Part shown: positions 51,816 to 60,088 of the stretch, in pieces | Position numbering within the stretch: position 1 is the first letter of the stretch | Layout: each line of letters opens with the position of its first letter | DNA from: Streptomyces sp. P9-A2 | GTDB lineage: Bacteria; Actinomycetota; Actinomycetes; Streptomycetales; Streptomycetaceae | Direction of reading: 5' to 3' | Length of the DNA: 64,000 bases | Assembly: GCF_036634175.1 (NCBI RefSeq) | Contig: NZ_JAZIFX010000001.1 | Span: 4,340,001 to 4,404,000 of the forward strand | The notes under the pieces: model-generated | What the model saw: only the letters and a program-made list of their open reading frames with translations | Told to the model about the DNA's origin: nothing | The model's database searches: none | Position numbers and translations under genes: made by a program

Positions 51816-52889
51816 GTGCTCGAGGTCCCGCTTTGGCTGTGGGTGGCGTTCGCCGCGACGGTGGTGGTGTCGCTGACGGTGGACCTGCTGGCCCACCGCA
51901 CCGCGCACGTCATCGGCTTCAAGGAAGCCGGCGCCTGGAGCGTTCTGTGGGTGGGCCTCGCCCTGACCTTCGGTGCGGTCGTCTTCCTGGTCCTCGGGGC
52001 GACAGCGGGCACGGAGTACATCACCGCATGGCTCCTGGAGAAGAGCCTGTCGGTCGACAACCTCTTCGTCTTCGCCGTGATCTTCGCGTACTTCAAGGTG
52101 CCCCGCGCCTACCAGCACCGTGTGCTGTTCATCGGGGTCATGGGCGCCCTGGTCTTCCGCGGGATCTTCCTCTCCCTCGGCGTCGCCGTGGTCAGCCGCT
52201 TCACCGCCGTGCTCTTCGCCTTCGCCGCCGTCCTCTTCTACAGCGCCTACAAGCTCCTCAAGGACGAGGAGGAGAGCTTCGACCCGGGCAGAAGCTTCGC
52301 CGTACGGCTGCTCCGCAAGATCATGCCGGTCCGCGACGAGTACGCCGGGGCGAAGTTCTTCGTCAAGGAGGCCGGCAAACGCGTGGCCACCCCGCTTCTG
52401 GCGGTGGTGGCCGCCATCGAGGCGGCCGACCTGATCTTCGCCGTCGACAGCGTTCCCGCCGTTCTCGCCGTCAGCGACGACGCTTTCGTCGTCTACACCA
52501 GCAACGCGTTCGCCATTCTCGGCCTGAGGGCCCTCTACTTCCTGCTGGCCGGTCTCCTGGACCGGTTCCACTACCTGAGCAAGGGCCTCGCGATCATTCT
52601 CGCCTTCATCGGCGTCAAACTCGTCCTTCAGGCATCCCACAAGACGATCAGCACCGGCGTCCCCGAGATCCCCTCACCGGTCAGCCTCGCGGTCATCGTC
52701 GTCGTCCTGGCCGGTTCCGTGGCCCTCAGCCTGCTCCGGCCCGCCCCGCCCCACCCGGTGCCCGCCGCTCCGGACGAGAAGGCGGCCCCGCCGCCGGAGT
52801 CGGCGACCACCGAGAACCCCGGCCCGGACCGAGGCGCGCACACCGAGCAGGACCAGGAGGGGAAGGACCCCCCTCGACCGGCGGGCTGA
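51816..52889 (+). CDS. TerC-family integral membrane protein
   Basis: A 357-residue protein with about nine hydrophobic segments of the TerC/Alx type: TAWLLEKSLSVDNLFVFAVIFAYFKVP with the acidic SVDNL motif, VLFIGVMGALVFRGIF, and the matching second half AAIEAADLIFAVDSVPAVLAV. The C-terminal 45 residues are Pro/Glu-rich. TerC proteins handle metal export, often manganese, and relate to tellurite resistance. The GTG at 51816 follows GGAGG at 8-nt spacing. Confidence 0.9.
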   Translation: MLEVPLWLWVAFAATVVVSLTVDLLAHRTAHVIGFKEAGAWSVLWVGLALTFGAVVFLVLGATAGTEYITAWLLEKSLSVDNLFVFAVIFAYFKVPRAYQHRVLFIGVMGALVFRGIFLSLGVAVVSRFTAVLFAFAAVLFYSAYKLLKDEEESFDPGRSFAVRLLRKIMPVRDEYAGAKFFVKEAGKRVATPLLAVVAAIEAADLIFAVDSVPAVLAVSDDAFVVYTSNAFAILGLRALYFLLAGLLDRFHYLSKGLAIILAFIGVKLVLQASHKTISTGVPEIPSPVSLAVIVVVLAGSVALSLLRPAPPHPVPAAPDEKAAPPPESATTENPGPDRGAHTEQDQEGKDPPRPAG

Positions 52890-52943
52890 TCGGCGCCGGA
52901 GGGCGCGCGCACGCTCCCGATGTCCTTATAAGCCCGAAAAGCC

Positions 52944-52949
52944 TAGTAT
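52944..52949 (+). promoter_or_regulatory. -10 element of a leaderless transcript
   Basis: TAGTAT ends 6 nt before the ATG at 52956, in an AT-rich stretch, with no ribosome-binding site between. This spacing predicts that transcription starts at the start codon, a hallmark of leaderless mRNAs. Confidence 0.6.
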
Positions 52950-52955
52950 TAAAGA

Positions 52956-53156
52956 ATGAGCAAAGCAGAACGCGAGACCGGTCCCCAGGGAGCGCTTGTC
53001 TGCCCGGTCTGCAAGCAGCCAGTGACCACGATGGTGAAGGGGCGGCACAAGACTCTCGGAATCGTCGTGCCCGTGTGGCGCCCCGGCCCCTGCCACAACA
53101 CCGAGTGCTCTGAACACCTGAAGGAATCGAAGCAGCTCGGACGCCAGAAGTACTGA
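52956..53156 (+). CDS. Small zinc-ribbon-like protein
   Basis: A 66-residue protein with CPVC and CHNTEC pairs (LVCPVCKQPVTT and PCHNTECSEHL), so a zinc knuckle is likely. The N-terminus is polar (MSKAERETGPQG). No family recognised. Coding sequence is less GC-rich than the neighbours, and it abuts the transposable element, so it may belong to accessory DNA. The mRNA is probably leaderless. Confidence 0.6.
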   Translation: MSKAERETGPQGALVCPVCKQPVTTMVKGRHKTLGIVVPVWRPGPCHNTECSEHLKESKQLGRQKY

Positions 53157-53439
53157 CCCGGCCGAGCCGAGCGTCGGTCGCCTGCCTCCGTTCCCGAAGG
53201 TCTTCCGCGGCGCTTGTTCAGCCTGTTCTTGCGAGGAACCCCGGGGCTTCAGCCCCGGGAGGAATCGCATCCTCGTGTATCGCGGCGCGGAGCGCCGCGG
53301 TGTCGCTGTGTCTGTCCGGCCGTGGAGCAGCCGGGTCTCGCCAACGGGCGCGGTGAGTCGGGCCAGGGGGCCGGGTTTCACTCGATGGGGTGGCCGGTGG
53401 GGAACGCGTGGTGCGGTGTCGTGCGGGTGCCTACGATCG

Positions 53440-54684
53440 GTGATCGTGAAGCTGGTGGTGCAGGTCAGGCTGCTGCCGACGCCCGTGCAGGCGGCGGCTC
53501 TGGAGGCGACCCTGCGCGCCTGCAACGAGGCCGCCACCTGGGTCAGCGAGGTCGCCTTCGAGCGCGGGGAGTTCAAGAACTTCGCCCTGCGCAGACTCAC
53601 CTACGGGCAGGTCAGGCCGCGGTGGAACCTGGGCGCCCAGGCGGCCCAGCACACGATCAAGAAGACCTGCGACGCCTACGCCACCCTGCGGGCGAACCTG
53701 ACGGCGGGCCACCTGGGCCGTCCCGGCTCGGCGCGCCACCGCCGCGCGACACAGAAGCCCGTTGTCTTCCGTCCCCTCGGCGCGCAGCCCTTCGACGACC
53801 GGATGCTCTCGTGGCAGCTCGCCGGGCGGACGGTGTCGGTGTGGACCACCGGCGGGCGGATGAAGGACGTGGCTTTCACCGCGTCTCCCGCACAGCTGGC
53901 CACGCTCGCCCGGTACCGCAGGGGCGAGTCCGATCTCATCTGCCGGGACGGCAGGTGGTTCCTGAACGCCACCTGCGAGGTCCCCGAAGCGCCGCTGAAC
54001 ACGGACCCGGTGGACTTCCTCGGCATCGACCTCGGTGTTGTGAACATCGCCACCACCTCCGATGGCGAGATCATGGCCGGGCGCGGACTCAACCGGATCC
54101 GGGCCCGCGAGCGCGGCCTGCGCACCAAGCTGCAGCAGAAGAACACCCCGTCCGCCCGGCGGCGGCTGAAGAAGCGCCGCCGCAAGGAGGCCCGGCGGGC
54201 CAAGGACATCAACCACAAGATCGCGAAACATGTGGTGGCCGAGGCAGAACGCACCGGTCGCGGAATCGCCCTGGAAGACCTGACGGGCATCCGCGGACGG
54301 GTACGGCTTCGCAAGCCCCAACGGGCCACCCTGCACTCCTGGGCCTTCCATCAGCTCGGGCAGTTCATCGCGTACAAGGCCCGCCGGGTGGGGGTGCCGG
54401 TGGTGCACGTCGATCCGGCGTACACCTCCCGCACCTGCGCCGAGTGCGGGCACATCGACCAGGCGAACCGGGCGAGTCAGGCCCGGTTCGCGTGCCGGAA
54501 CTGCGGATTCGTTGATCACGCAGACCGGAACGGCTCCCGCAACATCCGCGCCCGGGCGTGGGAGTTGTGGCGACGCGGGGCCCTGTCAACGGCCCCCGCC
54601 CCGCCCCCGCGCCAGCGGGGTGGGGCTGGACGCAAACGCAGCATCACCGCCAGTGGTGCCCGTTGTGCAAGCCCGTCACTTTAG
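53440..54684 (+). CDS. tnpB: RNA-guided nuclease TnpB (OrfB)
   Basis: A 414-residue TnpB, ancestor of Cas12: an RNA-guided DNA endonuclease that retains its element at the donor site. The RuvC residues are all present: Asp in FLGIDLGVVNIAT (about 197), Glu in IALEDLTGIR (about 279), Asp in DHADRNGSRNIRA (about 362). A zinc ribbon CAECGHIDQANRASQARFACRNCG lies between the last two. The GTG at 53440 was chosen; an in-frame extension upstream to 53275 is low-complexity. No tnpA nearby. Confidence 0.92.
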   Translation: MIVKLVVQVRLLPTPVQAAALEATLRACNEAATWVSEVAFERGEFKNFALRRLTYGQVRPRWNLGAQAAQHTIKKTCDAYATLRANLTAGHLGRPGSARHRRATQKPVVFRPLGAQPFDDRMLSWQLAGRTVSVWTTGGRMKDVAFTASPAQLATLARYRRGESDLICRDGRWFLNATCEVPEAPLNTDPVDFLGIDLGVVNIATTSDGEIMAGRGLNRIRARERGLRTKLQQKNTPSARRRLKKRRRKEARRAKDINHKIAKHVVAEAERTGRGIALEDLTGIRGRVRLRKPQRATLHSWAFHQLGQFIAYKARRVGVPVVHVDPAYTSRTCAECGHIDQANRASQARFACRNCGFVDHADRNGSRNIRARAWELWRRGALSTAPAPPPRQRGGAGRKRSITASGARCASPSL

Positions 54685-54699
54685 CGACGGGTAGTTGAC
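54560..54699 (+). ncRNA. Putative omega-RNA (right-end guide RNA) of tnpB
   Basis: In IS605-type elements the omega-RNA scaffold covers the 3' end of tnpB and the right end, and the guide is the flank just beyond it. Here the right-end hairpin and GTTGAC end near 54699, so a guide would read from 54700 into the flanking gene. The 5' end is a guess. Confidence 0.4.
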
Positions 54700-55104
54700 G
54701 TAGCGGAGGTAGTCGGAGACCACCTCGTGGATGGGGGCCTGACCGTCCCGGGCCCTGCGGAGGTGCCCCAGCCCGTGCTCGACGAAGATGTCCACGCCGT
54801 CCGTCGCGATCCGCTTCGAGACGAGGCCGTAGGGGGTGTCGAAGGTGTCCCGTACGGCGGCGGCGGCTTCCCTGATCTCACTCATCCGCAGCCCCAGGGT
54901 GCGGAGGGAACGGAGAACGTGCGCCTCGGCCACCGCGATGAACGGCACCGAGGGCTGTCCCTTGCCCAGTGGTTCCACCTGGTGGACCAGCGGCGCCCCG
55001 GCAGCCCTGCTCTTCAGCCAGGAGATGAGCGTCGACTCCGGAATCTCCAGGTAGGAGGCTGTTTCCGTGGGAGTCAGGAGCCCGTCCGTGAACCGGTCGG
55101 CCAT
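54676..55104 (-). CDS. DUF433-type (antitoxin-like) protein, 3' end replaced by IS
   Basis: A 142-residue protein: LLTPTETASYLEIPESTLISWLKSRAAGAPLVHQVEPLGKGQPSVPFIAVAEAHVLRSLRTLGLRMSEIREAAAAVRD is a MerR-like N-terminal part, ending VSDYLRYVNYPSLK. The last residues (VNYPSLK and the stop) are read from the transposon right end. Family members I recall run on for some 70 more residues into a DUF433 domain. The gene is therefore probably truncated. The ATG at 55104 follows GGAGGTGGGG. No partner toxin gene is visible. Confidence 0.7.
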   Translation of the reverse strand: MADRFTDGLLTPTETASYLEIPESTLISWLKSRAAGAPLVHQVEPLGKGQPSVPFIAVAEAHVLRSLRTLGLRMSEIREAAAAVRDTFDTPYGLVSKRIATDGVDIFVEHGLGHLRRARDGQAPIHEVVSDYLRYVNYPSLK

Positions 55105-55201
55105 GCCCCACCTCCTCCGTCTGTCGAGTCCGTTGCCGGGTTTCGCATCGTCGCACATCAAGTCTGCCGTCCGGGGATCGATCGCACACCCGCCCATCGG
55201 C

Positions 55202-56158
55202 TCAGCCGGCCGCACGAAGAGGGCCCTGGACGAGACGGCCTCGGCAGTCCCGGCAGTGCCCGGGCTCCGGTGCGCGGAAGGCGCGCTCGCAGCCGTCGCA
55301 GGTCTGGAACGGCAGGAGGGCCGGGCGTTCGGCGAACGACGGGAGCGGTGCCGGAGGGGGCGCGGGCAGGGGCGTTTCCCGGAGGCGGAAGGCGAGGATG
55401 CCCGCCGGGCGGGTCAGGAGGTGGTCGGGGAGCCGTGCCGTGAGATGCGCGGTGATCCGGGAGGGCGCGACACCTGCCGCGAGCCACTGCCCGACGGCCG
55501 GCGCCAGCCGCACGGCCTCCCGCTCGGACAGGACGAGACGCGGATCGAGGCGGCGGAGCGAGGTCAGCACGGCGATTGCCTGCGGGTCGGCGTCGGAGAG
55601 CGACGCCGGTTTCTCGGGCTGGTCCGGAACGAGGGCGGGCGCCGCTTCCTCCGTGACGGTCGTGACGGTCACCGAAGAGGGCGTGGTCGGCTCGGCTGAG
55701 GACGCTTGCCGGGGCCGGGGCCGGGGCGGCTTCGGCGGTTCCGGGGGTTCCGGTGGTTCCGGGGGCCCGTCGGGGTCTGGAGCCCCGTCCGGGTCCGGGT
55801 CCGGGCCGCCGCCGGGGACGTCGTAGAAGTACGTCCGGGTACGGATCTGCCCGGACGGCCGGCGCTCACGGCGCCGTTCCAGGTATCCGGCGGCCTCCAG
55901 TTCCCTGAGCGCCCGCGAGATCAGGATTTCGCCCTCGCTGAAGTGCGCGCACAGGGCGGCGATGGACACGGGGGTGCCGGTGGGCAGGGAGAGGATGTAC
56001 ACCCCCACTCCGACGGTGACCGCGCTGCCGCGCCGCTGCGCGAGGGCGTTGGAGATCACGGTGAAGTCGGCGGTGAGCCGGGTGCGTACGTGGATCACGC
56101 CGGAGGTCGGAGCTCCGGCGTCGGCGCGCAGGCGCGCGTTAGACTGCGAGTCAGCCAT
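55202..56158 (-). CDS. Helix-turn-helix DNA-binding protein
   Basis: A 318-residue protein. The N-terminal winged helix reads DFTVISNALAQRRGSAVTVGVGVYILSLPTGTPVSIAALCAHFSEGEILISRALRELEAAGYLERR. A PPEPPEPPEPP-type linker follows, then ERPALLPFQTCDGCERAFRAPEPGHCRDCRGR at the end with two CxxC pairs. Such proteins are common in Streptomyces accessory regions; the targets are unknown. The ATG at 56158 was chosen. A CACTCG-type palindrome lies about 135 nt upstream. Confidence 0.75.
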   Translation of the reverse strand: MADSQSNARLRADAGAPTSGVIHVRTRLTADFTVISNALAQRRGSAVTVGVGVYILSLPTGTPVSIAALCAHFSEGEILISRALRELEAAGYLERRRERRPSGQIRTRTYFYDVPGGGPDPDPDGAPDPDGPPEPPEPPEPPKPPRPRPRQASSAEPTTPSSVTVTTVTEEAAPALVPDQPEKPASLSDADPQAIAVLTSLRRLDPRLVLSEREAVRLAPAVGQWLAAGVAPSRITAHLTARLPDHLLTRPAGILAFRLRETPLPAPPPAPLPSFAERPALLPFQTCDGCERAFRAPEPGHCRDCRGRLVQGPLRAAG

Positions 56159-56292
56159 TGGGAAGGTTGAGGCTTCCTGATCGGTGAGGCCCTCGTTCGG
56201 GATTGCCGTCCCGGCCGGGGGCCGTATCTGTTTGCGGTTGTCGAGCTTGTTGCGGTGAACGTAACCGCCCGAATCCCGCCCCCGCAAGCCGG

Positions 56293-56308
56293 TCACTCGC
56301 ACGAGTGA
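56293..56308. promoter_or_regulatory. CACTCGNNNGAGTG palindrome, copy 3
   Basis: TCACTCGCACGAGTGA, a perfect 16-bp palindrome, lies about 135 nt upstream of the helix-turn-helix gene at 56158. Similar 14-bp cores occur at 18514 and 32653. Confidence 0.55.
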
Positions 56309-56448
56309 CGCGAGCCTTCCGGCGGGGAGGGTGGGTGGGCGGGTAGTTCTTTCTCCCGGTTCTTTCAGGAGGTCAGCGGCCCGCCGGACCCTCGCGGACA
56401 AGGACCCGGCGGACCCGGCGGGCGGACGGCTGCCGGGGCCCGGCCGCC

Positions 56449-57357
56449 TCAGGGACGGTAGGGGCGGTGCTGCACGTCGCCCTTCAACTCGCCTATGAAG
56501 GCGGCCCAGGAGGCGGCTTCGAAGCACAGCGCCGGACCGTGCGGCACCTTGCTGTCACGGACGGGCACGACGGCCCGGAACCCGTCGGCCACCTCCACGC
56601 AGTCGCCCCCGCCTGATTGCTGTAGCTGCTCTTGCGCCAGGCGACGCCGGTCGGATCGGGATGGGAGATTCGAGCCACGGTAGTCGCCCTCCATCGTGGA
56701 CCGGATCATGTCGAGTGACATGATCGGGGGCAGGGCTGCCGCCCGTAGCCGATCGTAAATCACCTTGTAGCGTCCGACATCGGTTGGTTCCTCAATGAGT
56801 TGACCGTAGTCGGCACCCTCGGTGTAGGCCATCTCCGAGCCGTCCGGCAGGGCCAGGACCGTCAGCGAACCGCCCATCGCCTCGTGCCCGCCTTGGTCGA
56901 ACGGCAGTACTTGTACGGTGATGTGCCGCTCCACCGCAGCGTCGATCAGGCGCGCCAACTGCTGTCGCATTACGGCATGGCTGCCGATCGGACGCCTCAG
57001 TACCGCTTCATCCAGCACCACGCACAGCTCTGGCCGGTCGGGTGAACTCAGCCGCCCCTGCTGTCCCCTACGGGCTGTGACACGTTCCTCCAACTGCTCG
57101 TCGCTCTCCAATAGGGCGTCCAGGCTCAGCACCGCCCGCGCATAGTTCTCCGTCTGCAACAGGCCCGGCACCACATGGGCCGCGTACTGCCGGATGACCA
57201 CCGCCCGCTCCGAGTACTGCATGAACTTCCGTGACCAGTCCGGAAACGCCTCCCGGTACACGTACGGCCACAACTCGATCAGCAGGTCGTCCGCACCGAG
57301 GATCGTGTCCAGCGCACGGGCCAGCTCCAGCGTCGGCTTCGCGCCGGACGCCCGCTT
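56449..57357 (-). pseudogene. XRE/DUF5753 regulator fragment fused to frameshifted DUF397
   Basis: The frame from 57357 downward reads KRASGAKPTLELARALDTILGADDLLIELWPYVYREAFPDWSRKFMQYSERAVVIRQYAAHVVPGLLQTENYARA..., the DUF5753 part of an XRE regulator, but its helix-turn-helix is missing. It then runs into DUF397 sequence (GGGDCVEVADGFRAVVPVRDSKVPHGPALCFEAASWAAFIGELKG). The front half of DUF397 (MARISHPDPTGVAWRKSSYSNQ, from 56678) lies in another frame. One base is missing in the G-run near 56606-56611. Both genes are therefore broken. Confidence 0.75.
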
Positions 57358-57481
57358 AGACCGGCGAGGTGCAGGCGGGCGCGGCGGAGGCGGGCGTGGC
57401 GACGGTGGTGAGCAGGCCGCCCGCGGTGGCGAGCACGATCGCGGCCGCGGCCGCGGAGGTCGTGCGTCTGGCTGGGTTCAT
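57356..57481 (-). pseudogene. Signal-peptide remnant of a secreted protein
   Basis: A 41-residue frame, ATG at 57481, TAA at 57356-57358. It is a basic start, a long Ala/Leu-rich hydrophobic stretch and ASAAPACTSPV, a signal peptide with an Ala-x-Ala cleavage site. I recall CTSPVYKRQ as the start of large PA14-domain proteins in Streptomyces; here the sequence breaks exactly after SPV and continues with AGCGG of the regulator. Only the export signal of the original gene survives. Confidence 0.6.
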
Positions 57482-57735
57482 TCGGTCCTCTGATCGGATC
57501 AGGACGCAAAAGAGCGTTCATGACCACGACATGCGAGGTCGGGATGAGGTTGTGCCGATCTCTACGGTGCGCGGCGATGGCGCTGACCGTCGGCGCATGT
57601 CGGAGGGCCCCACCGCGAACGGTGGGGCCCTTCGACATCGTGCCCGGTGAGGCACTGGTGGAGGATACGAGATTCGACGCCTTCCCCGATGGGCCGCCGA
57701 CAGACAGCTGCGCCAGATCGTCAGCATGGCCGACG
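57482..57735. other. Spacer between the secreted-protein remnant and the DUF2252 gene
   Basis: About 250 nt with no gene. It contains CTGATCGGATCAG (57489-57501), a palindrome in the probable old promoter, and the strong hairpin at 57605-57630. Confidence 0.5.
57605..57630 (-). terminator. Strong hairpin downstream of the DUF2252 gene
   Basis: GGGCCCCACCG, loop CGAA, CGGTGGGGCCC: an 11-bp perfect stem. On the minus strand it lies about 105 nt after the DUF2252 stop, and probably ends that transcript. Confidence 0.7.
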
Positions 57736-59154
57736 TCAGGCCGCTTCGGCAGGGACCCGTCCGGCTCGGACGGCATCGACGAGGGCTTGGTGGTCCCTCT
57801 CGTTCTGGTCCGCGTACAGCTCGGCGAAGGTCGCCAGCGCGCGGTCGAAGACGTCGCTGCCGCCCAGGTACGCGGCGATGGCGATGCGGTCCCCGGACCT
57901 GGCGTGGGCGCGGGCCAGTGCGGCGCCGCACAGTCGGCCGAAATTGGCCATCCGCTTCGGTGACATGTCCTCGGCTACGGCGATGCCCTTCCAGTCCCGC
58001 AGTTGGCGTACGTAGAAGTCCCGCCGTTGGCCGTCGATGCCCTGGGCGCGTTCCCATCCCAGGAAGATGTCGCTGGTGGCCTGCATGAGCCGTTGGCCGG
58101 CGACGACGCGCTCGCCCTGCGTGCGGAAGGTGCTGCCGCCGACGTAAGGCGCCAGAACCGACTCGTCGGCCTCCTTGGCCTGGAGGAACAGGGGATCCTC
58201 GTCGTCCTTGCCGAGCAGCAGGATGATCCAGCAGCGGGTTCCCACACTTCCCACACCGACGACCTTGCGGGCCATGTCGGCGACGCGGTAGCTCTCCAGC
58301 AGGAATCGGCGGTCCGTCTGCAGGGTCTGGCCGTAGCGCTCGAGCAGCCGGTTGAGCTCTTTCTCCATCGTGCCGCGTTCAGCGGTCGGCAGCAGATCAT
58401 GGAGCCGTACCAGCAGCGGCGGATCGGGAGAGACCAGACGCTTTCCATCGAGGATGTGCGTGAGCTTGTCGAAGACCTGCAGCGTGTCATGCGCACGGGC
58501 CCGTTCCGCGGCGCGTTCCCAGCGAGCACGCTGTCCCGCGCCCACGACCGGGCCCCACTGCTCCAGAAGCTCGTCCGTGTCGTAGCTGGTGTACCAGACG
58601 TCGAGATTGCTCATTTTGGCGAAGTTCCGCATGCGCTCGCGGTACGACCCCACGGCCGCCCGCACCACCGACGCCCGTTCCTTGGAGCTGAAGCCGTTCG
58701 CCCGGCCCGCGATGACGAGGCTGGCCGACAGCCGCTTGACGTCCCATTCCCATGGTCCGGGCAGTGTTTCGTCGAAGTCGTTGATGTCGAACATCAGGCG
58801 GCGTTCCGGCGAGGCCAGCAGCCGGAAGTTCAGCATGTGCGCGTCGCCGCAGCACTGCACCCTGATCCCGCTGACCGGTGTCTCCGCGAGATCCGAGGCC
58901 ATGATGGCGGCGGCCCCGCGGTAGAAGCGGAACGGTGCCTCGCTCATCCTGGCGTAGCGGATCGGTACCAGTTCCGGCACCCGCTTCGCGGACTGCTTCT
59001 CGATGATCTCCACCGGGTCCGGGCGCTTCGGCGAGGGCCTGAACTCGGCGTGGCTGGAACGGGGCGCGTCCGAGCGGGCGGCCCTGCCGCGAGCGACCCG
59101 CTCCTGCGGGGTGAGGTGCCGTGTCTCCTCGCCGGAGAGATGGTTCTCGGTCAT
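57736..59154 (-). CDS. DUF2252 domain protein
   Basis: A 472-residue protein of the uncharacterised, kinase-like DUF2252 family. Landmarks: RFYRGAAAIMASDLAETPVSGIRVQCCGDAHMLNFRLLASPERRLMFDINDFDETLPGPWEWDVKRLSASLVIAGR, with the conserved GDAH and FDINDFDE segments, and LGKDDEDPLFLQAKEADESVL. The function is unknown; the pattern suggests a phosphotransferase-like fold. The ATG at 59154 overlaps the original stop of the frameshifted GMC gene (ATGA), so the two once formed an operon. Confidence 0.88.
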   Translation of the reverse strand: MTENHLSGEETRHLTPQERVARGRAARSDAPRSSHAEFRPSPKRPDPVEIIEKQSAKRVPELVPIRYARMSEAPFRFYRGAAAIMASDLAETPVSGIRVQCCGDAHMLNFRLLASPERRLMFDINDFDETLPGPWEWDVKRLSASLVIAGRANGFSSKERASVVRAAVGSYRERMRNFAKMSNLDVWYTSYDTDELLEQWGPVVGAGQRARWERAAERARAHDTLQVFDKLTHILDGKRLVSPDPPLLVRLHDLLPTAERGTMEKELNRLLERYGQTLQTDRRFLLESYRVADMARKVVGVGSVGTRCWIILLLGKDDEDPLFLQAKEADESVLAPYVGGSTFRTQGERVVAGQRLMQATSDIFLGWERAQGIDGQRRDFYVRQLRDWKGIAVAEDMSPKRMANFGRLCGAALARAHARSGDRIAIAAYLGGSDVFDRALATFAELYADQNERDHQALVDAVRAGRVPAEAA

Positions 59155-59370
59155 TGCGGACGCTCCACGAAGTGGTCGCCGACGCGCAGCGCGTTGAACG
59201 TTGGCGATGGCGGTCAGCGAGGGAGTGATGGCCTCGGTCCCGAGGAAGAGGCTCATATCGACGACATGGAGGTTGTCGCGGCCATGAGCCGGGGCCTTGC
59301 AGGTGACGTCGAGGGCGGAGCCGCCGCGTACCTGTCCGAAGCGGAGCGCGCCCGCCCGCCCGATGTCCCG
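59151..59370 (-). pseudogene. C-terminal remnant of a GMC oxidoreductase
   Basis: Reading down from about 59370: RFGQVRGGSALDVTCKAPAHGRDNLHVVDMSLFLGTEAITPSLTAIANV. This is the classic GMC C-terminus (DNLxVVDxSxFPxxxAxNPxLTxxAN). The frame is then lost, but in the next frame NALRVGDHFVERPQ and a TGA stop follow. An extra 7 nt (AACGTTC, repeating AAC) near 59190 explains the shift. The gene is truncated and broken. Confidence 0.75.
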
Positions 59371-59656
59371 ATGTGGTGCTTCCTTTTCAACGTATCTCCG
59401 GACGGCGTCCCCAGCGACTCGGGCCGGACCCGGCCTCCGCGCCGGACGGGGTTCCTGTGCGATGACCGCGCCGGCGGTGATGCCCGGCACCACGACGATC
59501 GTCAGCACGTCGCCACCGGCCCCGGTCACCGGCGACTCCTCGCCTGCCGCCAGGGCCGCGCCTACCAGTACGGGGGCGCTCCGGCCTCTTGTGCCGTTGC
59601 CCGGGATGCGAGTGCCCGGGATGCGAGGTGGTCACCTGCCGTTGGATGGTGGAGTC

Positions 59657-59935
59657 ATGAACCATCACCAGCCCCTGCAATCGATCGACATCGACACCCG
59701 GCTCGTCACGACCGGTGCCGTGCTCACCGCGGCCGGTGCCGTGGTGGCGGGCACCGGCATGGTCATCGCGGCCGTCGCCGTGTTCGCCGCAGGTCGGCGC
59801 ATGATCCGCGACATGGACGTGCCTCCGGCCCAGCAGGCGGCCATGAAGTGGCAGCAGGCCAAGGAGGCGTCCCGAGCGGGCATGCAGGCGTGGCAGTCCG
59901 CTTCCGACACCCGGAACGGGTCGCTCGCCCGCTAG
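59657..59935 (+). CDS. Small membrane protein
   Basis: A 92-residue protein with one long hydrophobic segment (TTGAVLTAAGAVVAGTGMVIAAVAVFAA) and a charged amphipathic C-terminal half (MKWQQAKEASRAGMQAWQSASD). No family recognised. The ATG at 59657 has TGGTGGAG upstream. Its orientation differs from its neighbours. Confidence 0.65.
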   Translation: MNHHQPLQSIDIDTRLVTTGAVLTAAGAVVAGTGMVIAAVAVFAAGRRMIRDMDVPPAQQAAMKWQQAKEASRAGMQAWQSASDTRNGSLAR

Positions 59936-60088
59936 CCCAGGCCCGGCCCATGGCTGTGTGAGGCGCGGAAGGAGAATTGCTGCAACCGCCGACGCCTGCG
60001 GAAGCACTCGGAGCGGGGCTGTCTCGTACAGCCTGGGGTTCGCCATCGGCGAGCTCGAACGCCACGGGTGGCACAGTCGCCGTGTTCG

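Larger units (their letters stand above)
53233..54699 (+). mobile_element. IS200/IS605-type element carrying tnpB only
   Basis: The element has a hairpin (CCCGGGGC, loop TTCA, GCCCCGGG; 53240-53259) near its left end, a tnpB gene, and a right end with CCCGTC...GACGGG (54672-54691) followed by GTAGTTGAC. No tnpA (Y1 transposase) is present, so it needs a helper to move. The right end supplies the last codons of the neighbouring DUF433-type gene, showing that it inserted there. The exact left boundary is not certain. Confidence 0.75.

Noticed and set aside
53157..53232. The missing DUF433 C-terminal part on the far side of the transposon.
   Set aside because: The minus-strand frames there show no DUF433-like sequence, so the rest of the gene seems deleted or was never there.
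53275..53440. An upstream in-frame GTG that would lengthen TnpB by 55 residues.
   Set aside because: The added stretch is Arg/Gly/Ser-rich, lies in the transposon left end, and TnpB proteins start near the VKLVVQVRL segment.
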